Part shown: piece by piece, positions 1 through 13,500 of the stretch
Layout: every line of letters starts with the position of its first letter
Position numbering within the stretch: position 1 is the stretch's first letter
DNA from: Certhia americana
Taxonomy: Eukaryota > Chordata > Aves > Passeriformes > Certhiidae
Assembly (NCBI GenBank): GCA_018697195.1
Contig: CM031864.1
Location: forward strand, 15,319,286-15,383,285
Length of the DNA: 64,000 bases
Direction: 5' to 3'
Program-made: the position numbers and the translations under genes
Notes under the pieces: model-generated
What the model was told of the DNA's origin: nothing
Seen by the model: the letters and a program-made list of their open reading frames with translations, nothing else
Databases searched by the model: none

Positions 1-3000
1 CAGCTCCTTCCCTCAGCCAAGGGGCTACAGATTATTCAACAGGGTTTTTCCAATGACACTGTTTTCTTGAATTTCATAGCCTGTTTTCCTGCCTTCAAGT
101 CTGCCTGATATGTGCATGCTACACAGCAGATGAACTTCCATGAAGACTTTTTCCATACTATAAATATGTTACATAGGTACATACATATAGGGGAGTTCCC
201 CTCTGTTCTCCAGTAGAAATGGCTGGAAAAAACTGCAAGATTTGTTCTTGAAACAGTCTTTTCTAGCTGCACATTCTAAGAGAGGACAGAAAATTTGCCA
301 CTGCATATGCTGTGTTCCCAGGCTTTAAACCTAGATGCAATGACAAAAGAGAACACTATGTACAGTTTTTCTGGTTTAGAATTTGGGATCTACCTACCTG
401 CTTTGCAACCATGAAGTGACTGAGGGTCTTCAGATCTGCCTGTGGTGTTTATAGGAAACCACTACATGATTGGACAAGTCAAACTACTGGCTGAAGCCAA
501 CTGTAACACTTTTATTGTTCTCTCATCCTCCACCTCTTTACTTATATATTCCTCCTCTGCAAGTTGTCTGGATTTAACTTGCTGCACTATAGAAAGCAGA
601 ATTTTGGAGTGGAAGTTATGATTTCAAATAAATCTTTGTGCAATAAATGTCTCAGTCAGCAACTCTCTAGCTGGGATACTCTAGAAACCCTAATGCAATA
701 CCATTAATTATAAAACAGTTCATCCAAAAGAATGCAGCACAGATTACAAAACACTGGATTGTTACTTTAAAAAAAAACAGGCGTCTACTGGTTCATAAAG
801 GAATCCCTTTCAAGAAAAAAAATGATTGCACAAGATAGTAAGATGGACAGACTCTGGGTTTTTTTGAAATCATCCCAAAAATCTTTTGAAAGGTCAAGTA
901 ATTGTAATCAGACATCACAAACATTTAGCTATAAATGCTACAGATTCTGACTATACACACTTACTACACTCAGCAATGAGTACTTTTTTGCTTTCCAACT
1001 CAATTGTGCAACAGAGGATTTCAATGAAGAATGTAGGTAGCCAGGAAGGAAAGTGACTGTTTTTTTACAGTAAAAGCTGTGTAACCTGGCATCTGCTGCT
1101 CTGCATTGCTTTTGTCAGCAGAGAGACTGATGTTGAGATAAAGAAGGAGCATGTGAAAAATGACACTGAAATGGCTGCAGTAACAAACTAGGAAGCCTGA
1201 AATGACCTGCAGGAAAATGTAAAGAAGTATTCAGTAAGAAAAGCAAGAAGTTTTAATTTAAAAAACCCCACAAACCAAAATCCAACTCTGGGGAAAAACC
1301 AGCAGCAAGTATTAATACACAGGAGTGCTGTGTTTGAGAAACAGACTACAGACCAAATTCTATTTCCCCTTGAATTGCACAAAGTCACCAGTGCCTGACT
1401 ACAGTTGTGCAGTGAAGAATGACTATTGTAAGCTGGTTCCCTGCTTTTGTAAAGCTGGCAGAGCTGCTTTTGTGCCAGCTGCTGCAAGCTACAGAGAAGT
1501 AATGAATTCCACTGTCAATCTTCTGGCATAGGTTAAACCCAGCTTGGGGTCTGTTCCAACTCATACCAAGGCCAGCAGTTCAGCCAAGGATTTGTATCCT
1601 TAATTCTTGTCTCATGTACATCTTGTCTACTACGCAAATGTGAAAAGAAATTACTTCCTAAGAATCATAAATAAAGCATTTTTCAACATTTGCAGAAAAT
1701 GCAAAGGAGAAAATAATGTTCAAACATGCTAATTCTAGCACACTTGTTTTGCAAGATGAAGTAGAATTTTTGAAATAAGGTCATAATATGATGATAAAAA
1801 TAATTGATCCATGCACCACATTAACAGCAGTGACTTTTTAAAGAAACTGAATTATATGTGAAAAGCACAAAGCAAAAGACTGTACATTCTCTTAGTTTTA
1901 CATGAAGTTATTCACAAATTATAATGCAGAAGGAAGTGCCCAAAAAAGAGAGCATGAAAAACTAAAGAAAACATTAACAGATCAGTATTTGAGGCTACCT
2001 TCAATGTATTTCAATAACAGTGTTTTAAAGATTATCTTAAGGTAACTGACAAAACAACTATCTAACAGACATTTTTAAAGATAAGGAAATAAATAATCTC
2101 AATGCTACGTTAAAAAATGTGGTTCCATTGCATTTCTACTACTTTTTGAATTCCAGGATAGTTTTCCAAAAGTCTGTTAGTTTATTTGCACATACTAAGA
2201 CAAAAAGCTTCACCTTCCTAAATCTATGACTACTGGAACCTACTGATGTGATCTAACCCATAGTTATTTAAAAACAAAAGACTACAAAAGAAAATTCTCT
2301 TTGAGCACAGAGCTAAGTCATCCAAGGAAATAACTCTCATTTCTGCCAGCTGATTTTGAGACAGGGAAGTGATCCAGAATTACTAACATCGTCCAGCCTT
2401 CTGGAAAGCAACTGAATTAAATCAGTTAAAGCAAAAGAAGTGTACACCACCATAAAACAATGGCATTTAGTAGAGGAGAACCTCTGATACTTGTTTAGCA
2501 GATTTTCTTCCCTGTGGTCCACAAGAATTAAGTGACAAACATGCCATTATTCTCATGTGCCCCAGCCAGAGTCACCACAGACAGTTACGAAGCCCCTTGA
2601 TGTTGGAACTGGCACAAAAATCCTTTTGGTATTTTTTGCTTTCTGTGCAATTGAAGCATGAGCTACACCAGTACTACTGATACAGAAAATAATTCTACAA
2701 CTGATTCTGTATCCATTCCTGTATGATGTGGCAGTTTTACAACAGGGAAGTGACAGGATTCAGTCTGGTACATTCCTGTACTCCAGCTCCTTTATGGATT
2801 TGCTCTACTGAAAGCAGTGGCTGTTGCAAAGCTCTTAAAGCCAACCAGACCGTTTTCTAGGCACCTAAATATTCTGCCAGTGCCTACTCCAAACTTCAAA
2901 TTCCCAAAAAGTTTTCTGCAACAACTTATTCTGAAACGATGCTCACGTGATACTCTGAATAGGCAAAATAATCCCATTAGTATAAAAAAGACCTAACATG

Positions 3001-4107
3001 GATGTTTAAGCAAACATTATTTTAAAAATTCTATTATATCCAATGAATATGATTAAAATGTCAACTATCTAAACTAGATTCATGCAAGATGTTATTGAAC
3101 TCAGTAAAAGATATATTTAATTTGTGTGGTTTAACCTCATTTAAATTTATTTGTTTCTGAAAGTATCTACTGCAAATTAAGTTGCAGTTATTTCTCTTAC
3201 AGAAAGAGGATCATCTTATATAAGGCTGAGTAAATGAATTTCTCGTTAAGTATCTGCAGTTACAAAACTGACTTACTAACTTACTAATAAAAAAGACCAA
3301 GCATCTGTTTGATTTTGGGAAGTGCTGGTTGCCGTTTTGGTTTAGCTTTTTGTTACACAAAGCCTGATAAGGCTCCTCTTAGGAATATCAGAAGGTGTAT
3401 TTCCCAAACCACACTGTATAATTTGGCTGTTGCACCTTTCCTTTCCTTACTGGAAAAAGCAAAACTCTTACCATATGAAGTCATTTTGAAGGCATCCCAA
3501 ATAAAGGTCTGAAGACAGCCAGAACATTAATTTATCCTGAAGAAAGAAAATACTACTTTATGAAAGAATGTAGACTATAAAAATCATCCAAGAGGTAGAA
3601 GTTAAACCTTTCTTGGAATAGTTACAGCAGAGAAGAGAATGGACACTAATACTAACTAAATATTGCATAATAGGTGATTGAAACAAGCAGTACCAAATGG
3701 AAAACTATTCTGACCGAATTCAAACGCAGATTTTTTCCAAAATTCCTTTAAAACCGAAAGGTTTTAAATGAAGAAGAGTGTTATGTAATGCTTGTTTTTT
3801 GAAACTCTCCTTTGCAAGGTTCCTCATAAAATTATTGTAGCAAATGAGAAGAAAACCCAAGTGTAACTAAGAGTTATAGAGCATGAGATGACATGTAAAG
3901 CTGAGAAGACATGAGGAGAAATTATGCTTTAGGTTACCCCAATTAACTGTGGAGTGCTACCAGTTCATACTGAAAGCCATTCTTACAAGCTGCTTTTAGA
4001 GAAGACAGAAATAAGAACTTATCAAAAAACTCTTTAAGAACTGTCACCACTGATGGTAAAGACACATAGCAAGAAGAAAGCTAGCACTGTGTGTGGCAGC
4101 TGTCCAT

Positions 4108-4133
4108 GATATCTGCACACCAGTGCAGATATC
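4108..4133. repeat. Perfect inverted repeat, 11-bp arms
   Basis: Left arm GATATCTGCAC, loop ACCA, right arm GTGCAGATATC. It could form a hairpin; no function is evident. Confidence 0.85.
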
Positions 4134-6129
4134 TGAAGTTCTACAGAACTCCTGTGAGAAAGCAGAAATCAGTACTTCACGGCTAATTTATATTTCTGGA
4201 GAAAGAAAAATAATAAAACCCCAAAAATTTAAAGCATTCTACAAAGGACCTTCGGACTAAAAGGATGATTTGCTGTGAAACACAGAAAACAGCCAAAACT
4301 AAACCACAAACTCCTGTTTCATGAACAATTGCAGGAAATACTAAAATCCTTCTGTAACATACTTATCTTAAAACTAGAAGACTAACATTTTATAATCCTG
4401 CTTAGATACTTTCTGAAACACTACTGTACTTCTTCAATAATACAAAATTGTAACTATGAAAAGGATTTCTTTCCAAAAGGTTCTGCTAAGCCTAAAACCA
4501 ACATCCAATGTAACAACATATGTTTACAACTTTTTTTATAATCTAGTGCTTGTGGTGAAGAAATTTTTCTGGTGGGCACAGAAGTTGTAAATAACAAAAA
4601 ATTCACATAGACTTACACGTATGAGTAGCCTACACTAATCCTGCTCCTTCAGTCTGCCCACAAAGTGATGGAAGAGCATTTTGCCATAGAAGAATATACA
4701 GCCTAAAATCATGCAGAATGAGGAGGCACAGGATGAGAAATTACAATGAGCTGAAGAGTGGCACTCAAGGCTATACATACCAGCAGTAAATGCTTCCCAC
4801 TGTTAAACAAACACAGACAAAGAAAGGTGAGGGAGCTCTGTCTCCACTCATTTTTTGACCCATAGGGAAGAGCAAACTAAGCAGCAAGCTGAACATAGGT
4901 TTCAACCACAAATACTTCCACTGCAGTTCCAGGTATTGATTCATCGAGAATACTCTCCAATTAACTTAGGGGAAGGAACCAAAAGGAGAAGAAATTAGAA
5001 CAAATGCTCTCTTACTTAACTGTAATGCAACTACAGTACAAATCTGAATTCCCTCACAGAGCCTTTGTCACAACAACCAGGCTGAGAGTGACTGCTGGCA
5101 CAGACACAGCTTATGTTGACAGAAGTGACTTTATGCTGACATAGCAGACCCATCATTTCAAACAAACTTTGTTCTTTCCTTTCAGAGGAGGAATTTTTTT
5201 TAGTCTGTTTCTTTTCCTTGACCTGTCTGCACTGCCCCAGCTGTGCCCGCTCCACCCACTTATATGAAGAGATTCACATAATTTCCAAGTGAGGAACTGC
5301 AGTTCTCAAGTCAAGATACACTTCCATTTTAATTTTCTACTAGTTTTCCTGTACTTTAGACTTCACATTCACTAAGTGGGATAAATACCAATTACTCCAA
5401 CATCATTATCAACCAACATAGGCTGATTCTGGGCATACAGATGAGTCTCAAACTTGAGAATATTTAGGTTAATTTAATTTAATGAAAAAGAATTCCTGCT
5501 CAAATATGTGACATAAGGAAACACTGTAGATACTTCAGAAGAGGCAAATGATTAAATAACAAAAAACCCTAATGAGCAAAAGAGATAGTCAACTTGTATA
5601 ATAAATTGGTTTCTTTCCCAAACCTTCTGCACAGCTGTTTAAAAAACAAACTTTTCTTTCTTTCTTAAAAAAGGAAATGTGAAAGACCATGCTTATACTG
5701 TCAAGACCTTTTCAGCTCCTCACACCACCCTACCAGCAAGTAGACTGGAAGGTACAAGAAGTTGGGAGAAGAAACAGCAAGGATAGCTGATCCTAACCGG
5801 ACAAAGGGATATTCCATCCATCCCATATCACACATGGGCAACATTAAAGGCAAATTAAATTAAATTAAAGGCAAAGCTGGTTGGGGGCTGCTGCTTGGGA
5901 ACTGGCTGGACACCGGTCAGTGGATGGTAAGCAACTTCACTTGTTTTGTATATTCTAATTCTTTTACCATTCTCATCCTTTCCTTTTTTGTCCTATTTAA
6001 ACTATCTTTATCTCAACACAAGAATTTTAATTTTTCCTTTCTGAATCTCTTCCCCATCCCCCTGAGGATGTGGGGTGTTGTGTGAGTATGAGAGTTGTGT
6101 TTAGCTGCCTGCAGGGTTAAGACATGACA

Positions 6130-6420
6130 TCCAGTCAGCAAGGTCCTCTTCAGACCCCAAGGCCTTTAATATGTGATCAACAGGGGTCCTGCCATAACAT
6201 TCAATATTTCTTTCAGTATTCTGGGTTGAAACCCATCAGGCTCCATGGACTTCTGAATATTCAGCTGAAACAGCTGGTCCCTTACAAGTTCAGTGTCCAC
6301 AAAAGAGAACTCACTATTCCCACACTTACAACACTCAGACAAAGGGTACTGGACAGACCAAGGCCTTTCATGTTTTCTCCCTGCATGTAAGAACCAGGAC
6401 TCTGTATCTTCAAATTCACT
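6130..6420 (-). mobile_element. CR1 LINE fragment (reverse transcriptase region)
   Basis: The minus-strand translation reads VRDQLFQLNIQKSMEPDG, then PRILKE and VMAGPL. This is a decayed form of the CR1 reverse transcriptase segment with the K-S-M-G-P-D-G motif (here M-E-P-D-G). Both ends are truncated and the limits are approximate. It lies in the intron after ZNHIT6 exon 8. Confidence 0.75.
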
Positions 6421-7473
6421 TAAAAACAACAGGTTTCTAGTTGGCAATTCTGATGGCAAATGTTACAATCATATTTCAAATAATGATTGCAAAGAGGAAA
6501 AAAATCCAAATCATTAAGAGTTTGCACTTTAATTTGATTTGAGAAGTACGTTACACAATTTTTAGTATTACCAGGAAAAAAAGCCAGCATAAACTGGAAG
6601 CTAAGTTACAGCTAAAATTCTTACAATATACCCTTATTCCCCCCTTAGAAATAATGTATCATATTTTTTTTTAGGGAAGCATATTACTTACATTTGTTAC
6701 ATTTGAAGACAAGAATGTACTTTCAAAAGCCTAACTAGGAATCACTGGTGAACCACAATAAGTTAGGATACCAAGATGATACATATCCTTTTCAGTAACA
6801 ATGACAACACAGGGTGGTGTTCAGAATGGTATTTATACTAGCAAAAAATATTTATTTAAAGTTTAATTTTGAAGTTCAAGATTATTGTCTGTTCTGAAAA
6901 CAAAGAAAACAATTCTGCACAAGTTTGAATTCTGATGACATAAAAGCCCACACCCAGAACATGGTAACATGAAGAGTGATGAGCAAGTATCTTGGAGAAA
7001 AATGTGCCATTTTAAATGCAGTGACTGGATTGTGATAAACTCATAATTTCTGCTGCACTGATTTAAAAAGATAACTCTCCTTACTATCACTTCAACTCCT
7101 GCTGGGAGCTTAACATATCCACAGAAGAACTTCCAGAAAAAAACGGATGAATGCACTTGTGTTGGTCAGTACAGTTATTTAGCATTTTAACACAAACCTG
7201 TGTTCTGTTACATTGGCAGGGACTGCTGCTGAAGCAGCTTAGGTACAGGCACACTCACTCAATAGGTGCACTGAAATGCCAATGCTGACATAATAAAAGA
7301 CAAAGAAAGAAATCAGAATTTTTGCCAAACCATTTTAATAACCATTTTTTACTCACTGAAGTTTAATCCATGAGATTATGTAATCTCCAATTGCAGTATT
7401 AAGGACTAAGAAATGTGTTAAATCTTCTTGCTATTTTTAATTAGTAAGCACATAAATTGAAGAACCACCTTAC

Positions 7474-7554
7474 CTGACAGAGTTTCGATTTCTGTTCTCT
7501 ATTTTCATTAAAATTCGTACATCTGATTGAGGAGATGCTGTATAGATTTTCAAT
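7474..7554 (-). CDS. ZNHIT6: ZNHIT6 exon 8 (last found in window)
   Basis: An 81-nt exon encoding [20 protein letters not shown] and six more residues, ending two bases into a codon. Acceptor ttcag, donor gtaagg. The open phase shows that at least one more exon must follow. Confidence 0.9.
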
Positions 7555-10500
7555 CTGAAAAAAAGCAGCAAAAATGCAGAAATTATGTACAATGACTTTT
7601 CTTCCTGTCATCCATTAGAGATGGATATCTTAGGCATGTCAACAGCCAAAATAATGTATTTTTTTCATTAAAACAATAATTTGTCACATATTAGGTGTTT
7701 TCTATAAATGTGAGTTGTAATTATTAGCATGTTTTTTCTAATTATTCTGAAGGTTTACTGTCACCTCCACTGAAGTTAATTATGGTTACATTTTTCAGCA
7801 TTACAGTTGCTTTATTTGATCTTTATGCTGTGAGTCAGTTTCTTAATTTTTTGCTGGTTTAAATTTGGTGGCTGTACCCCAGGGTTAATTGGTTGGTGAA
7901 TGTTAAGATGGTTTTCATCACAGCAATTAAAGATGTACTGCTGACTGGGAACTCAGCTCTGCAAGCTGATAGTGCAGCTAATTTAAGCCATGTATTCAGA
8001 ACCATTCCCTTTTATTACTGCATTAGATCAACTAGGCAGGAAAGGTATTCAATACACACCTTTGACAAACTACAGGGTCTGACTCCACTGGATCGATGTA
8101 TGGCTTGAGGATATCAGCAAGTGTTTTATCATCAGGCACCCTTTCAGCAAAGATAAAAATCAAGCATGTGAGTCATCGTTCATCATGTACACAAATACCT
8201 ACTGCGAGTCACCTGGAGGAAGCTGTAGATTAGCATGCTACAGTGGCACAGCTGAGTAGTTTATGGGAGGATCATAAATGTGTATCAATACTGCACAGAT
8301 ATCGGCAGCTTTATCTCAGTTTCAGCGCTGGGATTTCACAGGCACATATGAGGAGTAAACAGATGCGTATCTCTAGTTTCTAAGCCTGCAAAAGAAATGT
8401 GTTGTTCCTGCAGCCCTAGAAGCAGACAAGGACATACTTCTCATCTCCCTTCAGGCTAGAGAAAAAGGAGAAACATTTGTCAATAAAGCTTATTTTTTTG
8501 CCTTTTCAAAACATGTTTGTGGACTTTCCTACAAAGCAAACAACGCAGCCATTTCACCCTGTATGAAGGTCAGTTCCAGCGTGCAGGTAAGGAGGGGTGG
8601 CCAATCATGCTGAACATCTGCTCCATGAGAAGAGACAATGTTAGGTGTAGGGGTACTACTATTATGAATATACAAGCTCTCTATTTACATAGAGAAAAGG
8701 ACTAATAAACATTATGCCTGATTTGGAAAGTCTGCTAGCTTTCAGAGAGAAAAGGACTATACAACTTCCAATCCTTTCTAGATTGAAATGCCCTTTTATT
8801 TAAGACTAAAATTAATACCTGAGTTTACCTTGTATAACAGAACTTTGTAAGAACTGATCAAAATAATTTGCAGCTCAATTTCAGCAGATTAATTTAAACT
8901 TTAATAAAAAAATTTAAAGCTCTATACCTTTTTAAAGTGTATTCAGCATGACAGTGAGGAAATATGAGCTTCAAATGCCAGTAGAACTTGTTCTCCCTAA
9001 AAACAAAAAGAAATGCATATTCTAAGTCTTAGCTGGTAACAACTACCATGTTTTTTTTCTCTACGATAAATCTTGGTAACTACAGCATGGGTGCAGAAGA
9101 AAATACATGGTTAAGATTTTGAATGGCTTCAAAGAGTAAAACGGGCATGCAGAGAAGCCAAGATGTCCTTTGAAAGATGTAATATTCCCACATCCTGCTA
9201 AATTTCAAGTCCTCATGGGATGAAAATCTGTTCCTTACAAACACAGTAAGATATTGCCAATTAGTTGATCAACAGTATTTAACATTTTTAATTAAAGTGA
9301 GTATATTCCAGCTGCCCTTTAATTTCAGAAAAGGAAACTGCTTTTTGGCATATCAACCAGGAGAGATTACCAAACCTCTGCAACAGTAGTAGCCAGAGTC
9401 CCAGCTGAGGCCGGGTCCTACAGAACACAGGGGACTCAACTTTTTCCAGCAATGATGGCCTCAATAGAAAATGTGTCATGGCCAGGGAAGGAAGTTGCCT
9501 TCTGGCATAACATGGATAAGAGAAGTTAGAAAGAACAAACATTTCACAGAAAAATCATAAAACTTCTAGTAGAGACAAAGTGATGCCACATTCCTTTCTT
9601 CTGTATGTTAGTTGTTATTTTTAAGACCCACCTTCCCTTTCCAGCTAGCATAATACCTGAGAACAGAAGCTACTGAAGCATAGCTCGAGAGCAGTATCAT
9701 CTTAGGCAGTATTTCTAGAGAATACTTTGCTAGATCAGCTAGTCTCTACTTGCCTTTTAGTTCACTTGCAGAAAATCTGCAAAAATTTTTCTACATGAAT
9801 TCCGTAAGAGAAAGCACAGTCTAAAAGGTAGGTTCCTGGCCTTCTGCTCTGGTTCAAAAATTCACACTCATGACAAACAGCAAAGATTTAGAAATCAGAG
9901 CTCCAACACCTGTGAAGCACAGGGACATCTAATGGTGTCTTTTTCTTTAAATACTTTTAAAACATGATTTAAGACCAATGAATCATTGCATCCAGGATAA
10001 CCACCCTCAGTTATGCAAAGATTCTGGTCTAAAATAAAAAGTAAACACAGTGTTGTTCCAACACGTTTGATTTGTTTATCAGGCAAATGAAACATTATCC
10101 AGCGGGTTCTAGCTGGCTGCAGAGAGGAGTGTATGTGCATCCACTAGCAAAATAGTAAACTTAGCTGCTAAGATCAATTAACTGTGATATCAATTTTTAA
10201 GTGCAAGCACTTTTTATAAAGTGAGCTTATCAAATAAGTAATTCCCTTACCTAGTTGTTCCTAGGAAAAAGTGAGCTTTACAGCTGAACTATACTTTCTG
10301 GAGTATAAGTAAAATCAGATGTATTGGTATTTACCAAAAAGGAGCAAGCAGGAACTCCCAGCTCCAAGAAAGTAATACTTAGAATAAAACAAATTAATGA
10401 AGCCCAGGATCCCCAAAGTAGTATGTGCCTCAGCAGAGCTGTGCAGCATGCCTTGTGATTTCTCTCCTCTCTCAGCTCATGTTAGTTAATTTGGAGAAGG

Positions 10501-13500
10501 AGAATGCCTTGAATGAGAAGGTGGAATTAGAGAACATCAGAATAGGTAAGGAGATAGTATGACCAGAGCCAGAGGATAACACAAAAAATATTATTAATCA
10601 TATCGCATATATATAACCAGAAGCTGGCATAGTATTTGGGCCCATGAATTTCATGCTATTTTGCACACTGGTATGGGAGTCTTAAATACTTTCAAATAAC
10701 TCAAAACCATTGAGTGGAATTTTGGGAGTTTTTTGCAAGGTAAATAAACCAAGGTTTTGCAATTCTTATCTTGCCAGCTGAAGGAAGCATCAATACCACC
10801 ATACACACAGAGCAAACTGGAATATCAATAGGGTTATGTAACCAGTTCAGTACCCTTGTGATTAACAAGCTTGTGATTCCTCTCAGTCTTGTTAATATCT
10901 GCCATTTAACATGGAACAGTTATTTCAAAGCACCTTCCCAGAGAGACTAGTAAAAGTTAGACATAGAAACAGAGTCACTACCATTAGCTGAAGGAAACAC
11001 TTATGATGGGCACATTTATTAAAATGTTTATAAGGACTGTTCAGATAAGGGTTTTGATCTATGTTATTAACTAACATGAGGCTTGCTAGCATGTTTTCAT
11101 TTAACTCATCATCTTCCACAATTTTTTCAAACAGGGCCATATTTATCTATTCTAAGTGATCAACCTGTTCTGTGACACTTTGATCTTTAAATCAAGACAG
11201 CCAAAGCGTGAGAGTGACAAACCATGATAGAGCTCAGAGAAACATGTACGTGGCACAAAGGACTCTCTCTAACACAGGCACGTGAAAAAGAATGCTCCAA
11301 AAAGAACTTCTAGCTACCTGTTGCTAGGAACACTCTTCATGTGTCTGTACAAATGGCTGTCACACAGCATATCTCGTTTCACATGCAAGACTGATTCCCT
11401 GTGGGCTCACTGAGGCAGACTCAGTTCATCACTGCAGCTGTAAAATCAGTTTAAGAGGATTCTTCTCCAACTTCTGCCCTCCTCCCCCCTTCCAAGCACA
11501 ATCTAGTCTATGGAATAGTGCACTGAAAGTGCTGTGAATCAGGGAAACTGAAGTTAAAAAGCTCATTTCTCATCAAAAAGTTCCACTTTGAAAAAACAGA
11601 AATGTTGATCTTTTTCTCACCAAACTAATACCATAACTGGCAACTAATGACTTTTTCTCTCTTCAAAGTACTCTATCCTGGAAAAAAATGGCAAGCAGAA
11701 AGAGGCAAGACAGTTTAAGAACAGGTAGAACTAGGCAAGGAAAAAGGAAGCTTTGAACAGGAATAGCCTCACACTCTTCACTGTACAATGAAGTCTTGAA
11801 AAACAACTTGCTGGGTGCCTGTTATTGAAATGAAGCATCCCTCACCATCATTGATGTGTGCCCAGAAACTTGATGTCAGCTGTAGATGCTATCAAAGCTG
11901 CTTCACAACAAGTTCTGATCAAAGTTAGATATCCTGGCTCCAGATGTCATTGATTTCATTTTGCATTATGGCTCACTGGGGCAGTATTTCCTTCAAATAC
12001 AATGGCCATGCAGGATGTTCATTTTCTAAATGAAAATGCCTAATTGAATAAGTCATCTGCATTTGAGTAACAGCTCACTCCATGAAGCATTCCATGCCAC
12101 TATGCTGCCATGGAATGCCCCTCCAACAGTGCCCTGGATTTTTGGATTCTGAGACACTGACTACAGAACTACCAAACAGCAGAGATCTGGGCAAAGCACA
12201 AGCACATCAGTGATATCAGAAAAAGCAGCATCAGAGCCCACCCCTGCACTGCTTGGTTTCATCTCCTATTCCGGCTACTTCAGAAGAATGGAAATGGATC
12301 AGAGGGAAAAGGGGAGACAAGCACCTCTCTAACTGCATGAGATGTAGATGCAAAATACATTCAGTACTGCACAGGCTGTTTCACAATTACAGTTCTACAA
12401 AAAGTAACTATCTACCTTTCATTTCTCCTAAACTTCCAAAAGCTTATTTTGTCATCAACTGTAGCCCTCCCTGTAGCGGATTTTAAAATTTTAACAGCAA
12501 CAATGGAAACATTTTTACTTCTGATGTTACAAAGACAGCAGCAGTATATACAAAGTGTCTGTGTTCTCCAGCTGGCTCTCGGAACAACTGCAAAAATTTT
12601 ACTACCTTTACAGTTACAGCAGCACCTAAGAAGATGCTCAAAAAACTGTGACTGTAGATAGTACAGCTGCTGAGAGTCAAAAGACTGATCTACAAAGAAT
12701 TCTTGACTTGGACGTACCTGTTAAGTGCCTTGGCAGATTTCTAGATGTGTCTTATGTTTATGCCTTTCTTAAAAAAATATAATTTTGTTTCAATTTAGCA
12801 ACAAGCATTCTCAAATATTAGTATACAGGATATTTTACATCAAAGTACAAATACTATAGTATTTCCTGTCTCTTTAATTTTTAATTCATAAAAGTAATTA
12901 AAAGGATGAGAAGTTCAATGACAGACAGCTACCCTTACCTGACAATACCCAGAGAGTTCTCAAAATGCACTGAAGTTTGATTGAAGTACTGGACATTCAG
13001 CTGGTATAGTTTTGGACAATATTGCCTTTCTCGACTTCCTTTAGCAACTTAACTTTCTTCTTCATTGGTCCAAGCAAGCAAGCAAACCTATTTACTAAGT
13101 AACAACTAAATTCAAGTTTAACAGCTCCAGTGGTGTAATATTAAGTCAAAACCCAGCTCAGAAAACTCCTTGCTATATTCTCAAAATCAACACTTCAAAA
13201 AGTAATTTTAATTATCTCTACCTAGCTAAGGATTAGAGTTGACATTTCAGAACTTCCAGGTGTGCCTCAAAGTGCAACACTAATGATCTCCTAAATTATG
13301 CTAATCCCTAATCTCCACACTGTACTTTTTTCTCACAATTACACTGAAGAGGAGAGGTAATGTAAAAAAATTCCTCCTTCTCCCACATATATCCCCTGAC
13401 CAAATGCTCCCAGGCTGCAAGCATGCCTGCTACAAAGGAGGTTTGTAGCCCTCTGGCCCCTCTTGGTGGGGAGGAGAGGTAAAAAAGATTTTTTCTAGGA

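Larger units (their letters stand above)
1..7473. other. ZNHIT6: Probable ZNHIT6 intron 8 and beyond; no exon found
   Basis: AT-rich sequence in which I searched the minus strand for the missing ZNHIT6 C-terminal exon and found none. It holds one CR1 remnant (about 6,130-6,420), an 11-bp-arm inverted repeat (4,108-4,133) and a small (AAATT)n patch near 5,850. The short ORFs have no recognisable domain. Confidence 0.5.
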
